From NCBI GenBank assembly GCA_026389675.1, contig JAPLHJ010000217.1, forward strand, positions 1 to 5,093: a stretch of 5,093 bases of DNA. The letters are read 5' to 3'. The notes under the pieces are model-generated. The model made no database searches. It saw only the letters and a list, made by a program, of their open reading frames with translations, and was not told where the DNA came from. The stretch comes from Chloroflexota bacterium. Lineage in GTDB: Bacteria > Chloroflexota > Dehalococcoidia > GIF9 > UBA5629. Within the stretch, counting starts at the first letter, position 1. Each line of letters begins with the position of its first letter. Positions 1 to 5,093 of this stretch are shown here, one piece after another. The translations under genes were made by a program, and so were the position numbers.

Positions 1-1170
1 CGTCACATCGAGCAGGAGTATGTCTTTCACATCTCCCTTGAGCACACCGCCCTGTATAGCCGCACCCAGTGCCACAGCTTCATCCGGGTTGATGCCCTTA
101 ATCGGCTCCTTGCCGAAGAATTGCCGGACTAATTCCTGTACCTTGGGCATGCGTGTCTGTCCCCCCACGAGGATGACATCAGTGATCTGTGCCGCGGTCA
201 GTCCGGCATCGGACAGCGCTTTTTTGCACGGCTCGATACTGCGCTCAAGCAGGTCAGCCGCCAGTTGCTCGAGCTTGGCACGGGTCAGGGTTATATTTAA
301 ATGTTTGGGGCCAGAGGCGTCGGCCGTGACGAAAGGAAGATTGATTTCCGTCTGACCGGTGGTCGAAAGTTCCCTCTTGGCTTTCTCAGCGGCATCTTTC
401 AGTCTCTGCAGCGCCATCTTATCTTGCCGGAGATCGATGCCCTGTTCTTTCTTAAACTCATCTATCAGGTAGTCCATGACCTTCAGGTCGATATCGTCAC
501 CGCCCAGGTGAGTATCGCCATTGGTTGACTTAACCTGAAAAGTGCCCTCTCCAAGCTCGAGGATAGAGATGTCAAATGTACCACCACCCAGGTCATAGAC
601 AGCGATCATCTCCTCTTTTTTCTTATCCATGCCATAGGCCAGCGCCGAGGCTGTCGGTTCATTCACAATGCGGATAACGTTAAGGCCTGCTATGGTGCCG
701 GCGTCTTTGGTGGCCTGCCTCTGGCTGTCGTTGAAGTAAGCAGGGACTGTGATCACCGCATCGGTGACTTTATCACCCAGGAAAGCCTCCGCATCTAATT
801 TCAGCTTCTGCAGTATCATGGCGGAGATTTCGGCCGGGCTGTATTCCTTGCCCCCCATGATAACCTTGGCATCCCCATTAGATGCCTCGACTATCTTGTA
901 AGGCAGGCGCTTGATGTCACCCTGCACTTCAGCATCCCTGAATTTCCGGCCTATCAGGCGTTTGATGCTGAATATGGTGTTCTCCGGGTTGGTGATAGCC
1001 TGCCGCTTGGCAAGCAGGCCCACCTGCCTTTCTCCCTTTTTATCTATAGCCACAACTGACGGCGTCAGGCGCTCACCCTCCCTGTTTGTAATAATGACCG
1101 CTTCGCCACCCTCCATCGTGGCTACCAGGCTGAATGTTGTCCCGAGATCAATACCTACTGTTCTACCCAT
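1..1170 (-). CDS. dnaK: Molecular chaperone DnaK (Hsp70), N-terminal ATPase domain, cut by window edge
   Basis: This is the cytosolic ATP-dependent Hsp70 chaperone, which works with DnaJ and GrpE. The first 390 residues are visible and read without a break to position 1. Phosphate loop 1 is GIDLGTT (6-12), with D8. K70, P143 and R151 are present, as is NEPTA at 170-174 (E171). Phosphate loop 2 is DLGGGTFD at 193-200, with T198 at the conserved threonine. The adenosine motif VGGQTRMP lies at 335-342. The visible part ends in the interdomain linker ILLLDVT (384-390), so nearly the whole nucleotide-binding domain is here and the substrate-binding domain is off the window. Residues about 78-100 form the insertion seen in Gram-negative-type DnaK and missing from Firmicutes. 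Position 13 is Phe where bacterial DnaK usually has Asn. The ATG start is supported by AGGAGG at 1176-1181, 5 bases upstream. It follows grpE by 62 bases and is probably cotranscribed with it. Identification is certain. Confidence 0.98.
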   Translation of the reverse strand, partial: MGRTVGIDLGTTFSLVATMEGGEAVIITNREGERLTPSVVAIDKKGERQVGLLAKRQAITNPENTIFSIKRLIGRKFRDAEVQGDIKRLPYKIVEASNGDAKVIMGGKEYSPAEISAMILQKLKLDAEAFLGDKVTDAVITVPAYFNDSQRQATKDAGTIAGLNVIRIVNEPTASALAYGMDKKKEEMIAVYDLGGGTFDISILELGEGTFQVKSTNGDTHLGGDDIDLKVMDYLIDEFKKEQGIDLRQDKMALQRLKDAAEKAKRELSTTGQTEINLPFVTADASGPKHLNITLTRAKLEQLAADLLERSIEPCKKALSDAGLTAAQITDVILVGGQTRMPKVQELVRQFFGKEPIKGINPDEAVALGAAIQGGVLKGDVKDILLLDVT

Positions 1171-1175
1171 TTTAT

Positions 1176-1181
1176 CCTCCT
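1176..1181 (-). promoter_or_regulatory. Ribosome binding site of dnaK
   Basis: On the minus strand this reads AGGAGG, a full Shine-Dalgarno match, 5 bases before the dnaK ATG (1168-1170). It is the only clear signal in the 62-base grpE-dnaK gap. I see no CIRCE, terminator hairpin or convincing promoter there, which fits dnaK being read from the hrcA promoter. Confidence 0.85.
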
Positions 1182-1232
1182 GTACTTTATATTGAATTCA
1201 TTTATACCGGTTACATCACTAATATTGCTGCA

Positions 1233-1763
1233 TTACTGCTTGCCATCGCCGCAGGCCGCGCCTTCCTCCCGATTTCCCCTGCCTACCGCAACCTGCGATG
1301 CCCTAAGTACCTTGTCCTTCATAATATATCCCTTCCTGTGCTCAGAGATAACCGTCCCTTCTTCTCCATCCTCATAGGTAACAGCCTCATGAAGATTGGG
1401 ATCAAAAGGTTTGCCCACGCATTCAATCTCTATGCATCCATGCGCCCTCAACGCGTCCTGCAACTGGCGTTGAATAATACGGAAACCTTCGACCCAGGTC
1501 GAGCCGCTATATTGCGGGTCCACCATGGTAAAGGCACGTTCCATATCATCTATGGCCGGTAAAATCGACCGGATGAGTTCAGCATTCGACCATTTCAATG
1601 ATTCCTGTCTGTCCTGTTCGTTCCTCTTTTTCAAATTCTGGTAATCTGCCCGCGCTTTCTGAGCATCTGCCAGGTATTCAGCTGCTTTTTTCTTTTCTTC
1701 TAAAAGAGCTTCCTCAAGGTCCTCGACGTTTTCATTTTCCTGGGTAACGGGTTCCTCTGCCAA
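1233..1763 (-). CDS. grpE: GrpE, nucleotide-exchange factor of DnaK (TTG start)
   Basis: GrpE is a homodimeric cochaperone that opens the DnaK ATPase domain to release ADP. The protein has 176 residues, slightly short for the family. Residues 1-30 are acidic and probably disordered. A long charged helix or coiled coil follows (about 14-60), containing ADYQNLKKRNEQD (39-51), the family's typical dimer-helix sequence. The region around 60-110 matches the helical bundle (LPAIDDMERA at 68-77). The C-terminal beta domain holds GKPFDPNLHEAV (117-128) and HRKGYIMKDKVLRASQVAVG (142-161), both hallmark GrpE segments. A tail of about 15 residues follows. The start is TTG at 1761-1763: AGGAGG lies 5 bases before it, an in-frame stop (1773-1775) lies just upstream, and the first internal Met is residue 74, inside the conserved region. 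It lies 29 bases after hrcA and 62 before dnaK, in the same operon. Confidence 0.96.
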   Translation of the reverse strand: MAEEPVTQENENVEDLEEALLEEKKKAAEYLADAQKARADYQNLKKRNEQDRQESLKWSNAELIRSILPAIDDMERAFTMVDPQYSGSTWVEGFRIIQRQLQDALRAHGCIEIECVGKPFDPNLHEAVTYEDGEEGTVISEHRKGYIMKDKVLRASQVAVGRGNREEGAACGDGKQ

Positions 1764-1768
1764 AATAT

Positions 1769-1774
1769 CCTCCT
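1769..1774 (-). promoter_or_regulatory. Ribosome binding site that fixes the TTG start of grpE
   Basis: The minus strand reads AGGAGG here, 5 bases before TTG at 1761-1763. There is no ATG or GTG start in a plausible place: an in-frame TAG at 1773-1775 overlaps the site itself. The strong site therefore decides the TTG start. An ATT codon directly before the TTG is the only, less likely, alternative. Confidence 0.85.
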
Positions 1775-1792
1775 ACCTGGATAAATTACCTG

Positions 1793-2824
1793 TTAATCGT
1801 CACGGCAAACCCGGGCAACAAGCTCACTTAACAAACCGGAAATATAATTTACGGCCGAAATAGCTTTAGAGTAGTCCATCCTCTTGGGACCGATAATTCC
1901 AACTGTACCGCGGGCCTGGTCGGGTACGCCATAATTGCTCACGACAAGGCTTAGATCGCGCAGCGACGATTCACGGTTTTCTCCGCCTATGATGACCCTG
2001 ACGCCGTCTTCCGTAACCTGCCAGTCAATAACCTGCTTTAACCAGCCTTTGGCCTCTAAAAGTTCAAGTACGCCCAGCATCCTTTCCCTTTGCACGAACT
2101 CCGGTTGACCCAGCATCAGCCGCAAACCCTCAAGATATGAATTGTCATATTCAATCATATCTTCACCGGCCATTATGTCTGATATAGTGCCCAGTATTTT
2201 TTTCTCCAGCGGCGATAAATCTATTTTGTTACCTGCAATCTGCTTTCGCGTTTTACCGGTATATTCCCGGTTAAATTTAACAGCAGTATCACCTAATTGC
2301 TGCTGGCTCACCGTCTCATTAAAGCCAAGAGTCTGACGGCGCAGCACCGCGTTGCTTAATATAAGCACCATCATCGCCATATATTGGTTCATCTCCACCA
2401 ATTCGATATGCTTGAACTTGCATTCTACAGATTTCGGGAATGTCACAATGGCAGCGTTGCCTACAAGTTGAGACATAGCCGTAGCAGCGATTTTCAGCAG
2501 CCGGTCATATTCATCAACAGCAGCGTCCATCAACTGGCGGATACGCTTTTGGTCATCGCCGGGCAGACCTGCCTGTCCCGAGATCGTTTCCACGTAGAAC
2601 CTGTAGCCTTTATCCAGCGGTACGCCGCCGGAAGAGGTGTACGGCCTGGTAATAAAGCCTTCCTCCTCGAGAGAAGCCATGTCATTGCGAATTGTAGCAG
2701 GGCTTACCCCGAGGCTGTAATGGCGCAGAATTGCCTCTGATGCCACCGGCGTGGCTGTGGCAATGTATTCGCTAACTATTATTTTTAAAACCGAGTCCCG
2801 TCTTTTAAAGGCAGCCTTGCTCAT
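1793..2824 (-). CDS. hrcA: HrcA, heat-inducible transcription repressor
   Basis: HrcA is the cytosolic dimeric repressor that binds CIRCE and controls class I heat-shock genes. In well-studied species GroEL helps keep it active. At 343 residues it has full family length. The N-terminal winged helix (about 8-78) includes TPVASEAILRHY (25-36), the recognition region LGVSPATIRNDMASLEEEGF (38-57) and the wing leading to DKGYRFYV (71-78). The middle is the GAF-like domain with its inserted region. The C-terminal signature includes LSLVVSNYGV (291-300) and GTVGIIGPKRMDYSKAI (306-322). The ATG at 2822-2824 is the first possible start, since the in-frame codon at 2828-2830 is TAA. It is the first gene of the heat-shock operon, with CIRCE ending 3 bases before its start, so it is probably self-regulated. 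The wing reads YTSSGGVPL where the family usually has HTSAGR(I/V)PT, so a conserved Arg is replaced by Gly67. Confidence 0.97.
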   Translation of the reverse strand: MSKAAFKRRDSVLKIIVSEYIATATPVASEAILRHYSLGVSPATIRNDMASLEEEGFITRPYTSSGGVPLDKGYRFYVETISGQAGLPGDDQKRIRQLMDAAVDEYDRLLKIAATAMSQLVGNAAIVTFPKSVECKFKHIELVEMNQYMAMMVLILSNAVLRRQTLGFNETVSQQQLGDTAVKFNREYTGKTRKQIAGNKIDLSPLEKKILGTISDIMAGEDMIEYDNSYLEGLRLMLGQPEFVQRERMLGVLELLEAKGWLKQVIDWQVTEDGVRVIIGGENRESSLRDLSLVVSNYGVPDQARGTVGIIGPKRMDYSKAISAVNYISGLLSELVARVCRDD

Positions 2825-2827
2825 TTT

Positions 2828-2854
2828 TTAGCACTCTCCGCTTTAGACTGCTAA
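2828..2854 (-). promoter_or_regulatory. CIRCE operator (HrcA binding site)
   Basis: On the minus strand the arms read TTAGCAGTC (2846-2854) and GAGTGCTAA (2828-2836), separated by exactly 9 bases (2837-2845). The consensus is TTAGCACTC-N9-GAGTGCTAA, so 17 of 18 arm positions match; the single change is G for C at position 7 of the upstream arm. It sits 3 bases before the hrcA ATG and overlaps the ribosome binding site and the likely transcription start. HrcA bound here should block transcription of hrcA-grpE-dnaK. Confidence 0.96.
2834..2839 (-). promoter_or_regulatory. Ribosome binding site of hrcA, inside CIRCE
   Basis: The minus strand reads GGAGAG, partly in the CIRCE spacer (2837-2839) and partly in its downstream arm (2834-2836), 9 bases before the hrcA ATG. 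It is weaker and farther from its start than the AGGAGG sites of grpE and dnaK. No other Shine-Dalgarno-like sequence lies in range. Confidence 0.6.
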
Positions 2855-2885
2855 TTTACTATATAATGTAGCACCCCTGCAATAA
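2853..2885 (-). promoter_or_regulatory. Probable promoter of the hrcA-grpE-dnaK operon
   Basis: The 71-base gap before hrcA must hold the heat-shock promoter if the operon has its own. The best -10 match on the minus strand is TATAGT (2858-2863), five of six with TATAAT, but its -35 is poor: TTATTG at 2880-2885 with a 16-base spacer. An alternative is TTGCAG (2877-2882) with an 18-base spacer to TAAATT (2853-2858). Either places the transcription start in the upstream half of CIRCE, the usual arrangement for HrcA repression. The exact boxes are uncertain. Confidence 0.4.
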
Positions 2886-2895
2886 CCATTTATGC

Positions 2896-4062
2896 TTATT
2901 TTGCTGACGCAGTTACCTCTAAGACAGCATCTGTCCACTGTACATTTTGTGCAAGATTATTGCCGTTATAAGGTTTCAGAAAACGGGCTTCCACCTGGAA
3001 CCTCTCCAAGCGGTTAGCAACATCATTGATCAGCTCCGGCGTCACATCGTACTCATCCTGTGCCTCGTTCTTGCCATAACCTGCATTTTGTAATGGTCCT
3101 CCACCCACAACGCTAAACCCAGGCATTGTACCTATCGGCCAGCTAAAGTGCCATATCTGGAATAAACCGAGGCCGGTTACAGAATCAAACGGATCGTTTC
3201 CCACGACTTTCTTGCCAATAAGTTTCAGCCTTGCCTGCTTTATATCCATCCCCGTAAGCGGAAATATGTTGAAGCTGAAAAATGCACGATATCCAACATT
3301 TTTATCGTCGTCGCCTGCCTTGAAATAGCTGGTGTCCTTGTCGCCCTCAGATGTAACAGTGCCGCTCTCCTTGGGCACCATATTGAAGGTCTGGACACCA
3401 CTCGGGGCAGCCACCGGTATCACTATCTCCTGCCTGGTCTCGGCGCCCTTGCCGTCACCGGCTATTACGAAAACGCTGTAGTTACCGCCTTTGCTGGGTG
3501 AAGTCCAGGAAACTCTGTTGCCTTCACCGCTCAGGGTACCGTCCCTGGCTTCCCATCTGTATTGTACCGAATCCCCATCCTGATCGCTGGCAATGCAAGT
3601 CAGGGTTGTCCGCGACGCAAATTGCAGCGCGGCAGGATCCGCGGTCAGGCTGGTAATAGTTGGGGGATGGTTCGCGCTGACCGTGATTTGTACAGTAGAC
3701 TGTTGTGTTCCACCCTTGCCATCGTCAACTGTAAGTTTAATCTCATAAGTACCGAAATCTTTCGGTGCACGCCAGGTTGTGTTGGCCCTGCCGTTTTCGA
3801 CAAATTCCCCCCCTGTAGCCGTCCATTTAAAATTGATTATATCCCCGTTAGGATCGGAAACCACGCTCTGTAAATTTACAGTACCCCCGGGATAAGTCTG
3901 GTTTTGTGCGGCCGTTAAAGAAGCGATAACGGGTGGCAGGTTACCCGTGGGGGCTGCGGGGGTTGCGGGCGCCTGATTGGCCACCCGTACGCAGGCTACC
4001 GTTAAAATCAGGCTGACCACAGTCAACAAAATTGCCGCATACAGTATCTTACTTTTACACAT
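2896..4062 (-). CDS. Surface lipoprotein with two Ig/PKD-like domains and a C-terminal beta module
   Basis: The function is unknown. The 388-residue protein starts with a basic N-terminus, a hydrophobic segment (about 6-22) and a lipobox-like TVAC with Cys24. It is therefore probably exported, lipidated and anchored outside the membrane. A Pro/Ala linker (25-42) follows. Two Ig/PKD-like domains lie at about 43-130 and 131-218, with DPNGD...W (70-80), DQDGD...W (161-170) and DGKGG/DGKGA turns near their ends. Residues about 225-388 form a module with ESGTVTSEGDKDT (232-244), AGDDDKN (249-255), YRAFFSFNI (258-266) and QVEARF (356-361). Its pattern recalls the DNRLRE/CBM96-like beta-sandwich domains of surface proteins, but this is only a resemblance. 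The ATG has TGGAGG 6 bases upstream. It follows a related gene by 27 bases and is probably cotranscribed with it. Besides Cys2 and Cys24, its only cysteine is Cys156 in the second domain. It could serve in adhesion or polymer binding; no catalytic motif is visible. Confidence 0.85.
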   Translation of the reverse strand: MCKSKILYAAILLTVVSLILTVACVRVANQAPATPAAPTGNLPPVIASLTAAQNQTYPGGTVNLQSVVSDPNGDIINFKWTATGGEFVENGRANTTWRAPKDFGTYEIKLTVDDGKGGTQQSTVQITVSANHPPTITSLTADPAALQFASRTTLTCIASDQDGDSVQYRWEARDGTLSGEGNRVSWTSPSKGGNYSVFVIAGDGKGAETRQEIVIPVAAPSGVQTFNMVPKESGTVTSEGDKDTSYFKAGDDDKNVGYRAFFSFNIFPLTGMDIKQARLKLIGKKVVGNDPFDSVTGLGLFQIWHFSWPIGTMPGFSVVGGGPLQNAGYGKNEAQDEYDVTPELINDVANRLERFQVEARFLKPYNGNNLAQNVQWTDAVLEVTASAK

Positions 4063-4068
4063 CTCAAA

Positions 4069-4074
4069 CCTCCA
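4069..4074 (-). promoter_or_regulatory. Ribosome binding site of the complete lipoprotein gene
   Basis: The minus strand reads TGGAGG, 6 bases before the ATG at 4060-4062. The whole gap to the upstream gene is 27 bases and holds nothing else recognisable, so the two genes probably share a transcript. Confidence 0.75.
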
Positions 4075-4089
4075 GTACTTTTTTACATT

Positions 4090-5093
4090 TTACGGTGCAA
4101 AGCTTATCATCAATATAAGGTCTGGCCACTCGATACAATCAATGGAATTATTGGCATTGCTGGCTTTATCGAATCGCGCTTCCACCTGAAGCCTGCTGGC
4201 TCCGGCAGCTACCAGACTGGTGATTTCAGCCGTAACGTCAACTTCATTCGGGGAGGAATTAAACAGTGCCCCGGCGCTGTAGAAATTATCACCTGTAATA
4301 TTGTAATCGGGCAACCCCTCGCCGTAATTAACCTTCCAGAGCCTGAGTCCGCCCAGGGTATTGAAGGGGTCGCCGGTGATATTTCCCGGACCAAATTTCA
4401 GCTTAGCCAGCCTCACATTGGTCTTATTTAGCCCGAAAATATCAAAGCTGAAAAAAGCGCGGTAGGTAAGGTTCTTTTCGTCATCGCCTGCCCTGTACCT
4501 GGTGGTGTCCTTATCGCCGGTCGAGGACACCGTTCCGCTTTCGGGCCTGACCTGCTTGATGGTAATCTCATTGCTGGATGGTGATACGTTGACCGTAATT
4601 GTCTGCTTCGACTCCGCGCCTTTGCCGTCGCTTACCGTGCAGGTGATGCCGATATCACCATTCTTATTGGGAGCTATCCATGAGACCTTGTTGCCCGACC
4701 CTGAAATGGTCCCGTCCCCGGCGCTCCAGCTATACCGGACGATATCACCGTCGGGATCATTAGCGACGCAGGTAATGGTGGCGCTTCCGCCCGGCAGAAC
4801 ATTTTGCCGGTCCGATGATAGGCTGGTTATGACAGGAGCCCTGTTACTGGATACCGTAATTGATGTCCGGGCCTGGGCCAGGCCTCCTTTGCCATCTTCC
4901 ACCGTCAAGGTTATCTCATAGACACCGTTTTGCGACGGCGCCTGCCAGATGTTATTTTGCCCCGATCCACCGAAACCCCCACCGCTCGCTGACCACTTGT
5001 AATTCAAAGTTCCGTTCCCCGGGTTAATTACCGAACTTTCGATAGCCACCGTTCCGCCGGGGGTAGTCTGGTTCTGCACAGGATTTAAACTCT
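4090..5093 (-). CDS. Exported Ig/PKD-like domain protein, paralogue of the next gene, N-terminus cut by window edge
   Basis: The function is unknown. The frame is open to the window edge, giving 333 visible residues. The first visible ones, SLNPVQNQT, align with SLTAAQNQT of the downstream lipoprotein (48-56). The start, and probably a signal peptide with lipobox, therefore lie outside the window; about 50 residues would be missing if the two are alike. Visible residues 1-82 are domain 1 and 83-170 domain 2. Residues 172-333 are the C-terminal module, with ESGTVSSTGDKDT (184-196), AGDDEKN (201-207), YRAFFSFDI (210-218) and QVEARF (302-307). Domain 2 has Cys108 (TITC), then a Trp (YSW), then Cys151 (ITCTV): the B-strand/C-strand/F-strand pattern of an Ig fold with its core disulfide. 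Domain 1 lacks the DxxGD turn seen in the other three domains and has NPGNG instead. It ends 27 bases before the downstream paralogue. The shared layout suggests a role like that of its neighbour, perhaps at the cell surface. Confidence 0.82.
   Translation of the reverse strand, partial: SLNPVQNQTTPGGTVAIESSVINPGNGTLNYKWSASGGGFGGSGQNNIWQAPSQNGVYEITLTVEDGKGGLAQARTSITVSSNRAPVITSLSSDRQNVLPGGSATITCVANDPDGDIVRYSWSAGDGTISGSGNKVSWIAPNKNGDIGITCTVSDGKGAESKQTITVNVSPSSNEITIKQVRPESGTVSSTGDKDTTRYRAGDDEKNLTYRAFFSFDIFGLNKTNVRLAKLKFGPGNITGDPFNTLGGLRLWKVNYGEGLPDYNITGDNFYSAGALFNSSPNEVDVTAEITSLVAAGASRLQVEARFDKASNANNSIDCIEWPDLILMISFAP

Noticed and set aside
20..355. Plus-strand open frame of 111 codons
   Set aside because: It lies opposite the conserved DnaK ATPase domain and has no recognisable motif.
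1171..1232. Second CIRCE or a separate dnaK promoter in the grpE-dnaK gap
   Set aside because: No TTAGCACTC-like arms occur, and the AT-rich stretch lacks a convincing -35/-10 pair.
1134..1562. Plus-strand open frame of 142 codons
   Set aside because: It lies opposite the dnaK start, the intergenic gap and most of grpE, has no recognisable domain, and the minus-strand genes are unmistakable.
2384..2740. Plus-strand open frame of 118 codons
   Set aside because: It lies entirely opposite hrcA and its translation shows no known motif.
2871..2880. Small palindrome (GCAGGGGTGC on the minus strand) as a terminator of the lipoprotein gene
   Set aside because: The stem is only 3 base pairs and no T run follows in the transcribed direction.
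4080..4087. T run between the two surface-protein genes as a terminator
   Set aside because: It is a T run on the plus strand, so it is an A run in the transcript of these minus-strand genes, and no GC-rich stem lies beside it.
4502..4921. Plus-strand open frame of 139 codons
   Set aside because: It lies opposite the Ig-like protein. Its hydrophobic, Pro/Ser-rich translation is what the reverse complement of Gly/Asp/Thr-rich repeats gives.
5077..5079. GTG as the start of the upstream Ig-like protein
   Set aside because: The frame continues to the window edge, and the residues before the GTG (SLNP) align with the paralogue. The GTG is an internal Val; no Shine-Dalgarno sequence precedes it.

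Overview
The window is compact, bacterial and coded entirely on the minus strand; there is no gap over 100 bases between genes. Read in the direction of transcription (right to left) it holds two blocks. The right half (about 5093 to 2896) carries two adjacent, related genes for exported proteins. The upstream one is cut by the window edge; the downstream one is a complete lipoprotein of 388 residues. Each has two immunoglobulin/PKD-like beta-sandwich domains followed by the same C-terminal module of about 160 residues. The left half (2886 to 1) is a class I heat-shock operon: a promoter region, a CIRCE operator, then hrcA, grpE and dnaK. dnaK leaves the window exactly at its interdomain linker.

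How the heat-shock genes work together: HrcA is the repressor that binds CIRCE. GrpE is the nucleotide-exchange factor of DnaK, and DnaK is the Hsp70 chaperone. The only CIRCE in the window lies directly before hrcA. HrcA therefore probably represses its own gene and, through the shared transcript, grpE and dnaK. A dnaJ gene may follow off the left edge, but it is not visible.

Organism: the order hrcA-grpE-dnaK with CIRCE is typical of Firmicutes and also occurs in Chloroflexota and some other phyla. DnaK here carries the long insertion in its ATPase domain that Firmicutes lack. That insertion, the moderate GC content and the strong AGGAGG ribosome binding sites suggest a non-Firmicute lineage such as Chloroflexota (Dehalococcoidia-like). 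This assignment is inference only.

The heat-shock operon is a known system with some sequence peculiarities: an aromatic residue at DnaK position 13, a changed HrcA wing motif, a TTG start for grpE, and a ribosome binding site inside CIRCE. The least explained part is the tandem pair of surface proteins. It looks like a whole-gene duplication in which a probable Ig-type disulfide is present in one copy and lost in the other. I found no RNA genes, mobile elements or CRISPR arrays.
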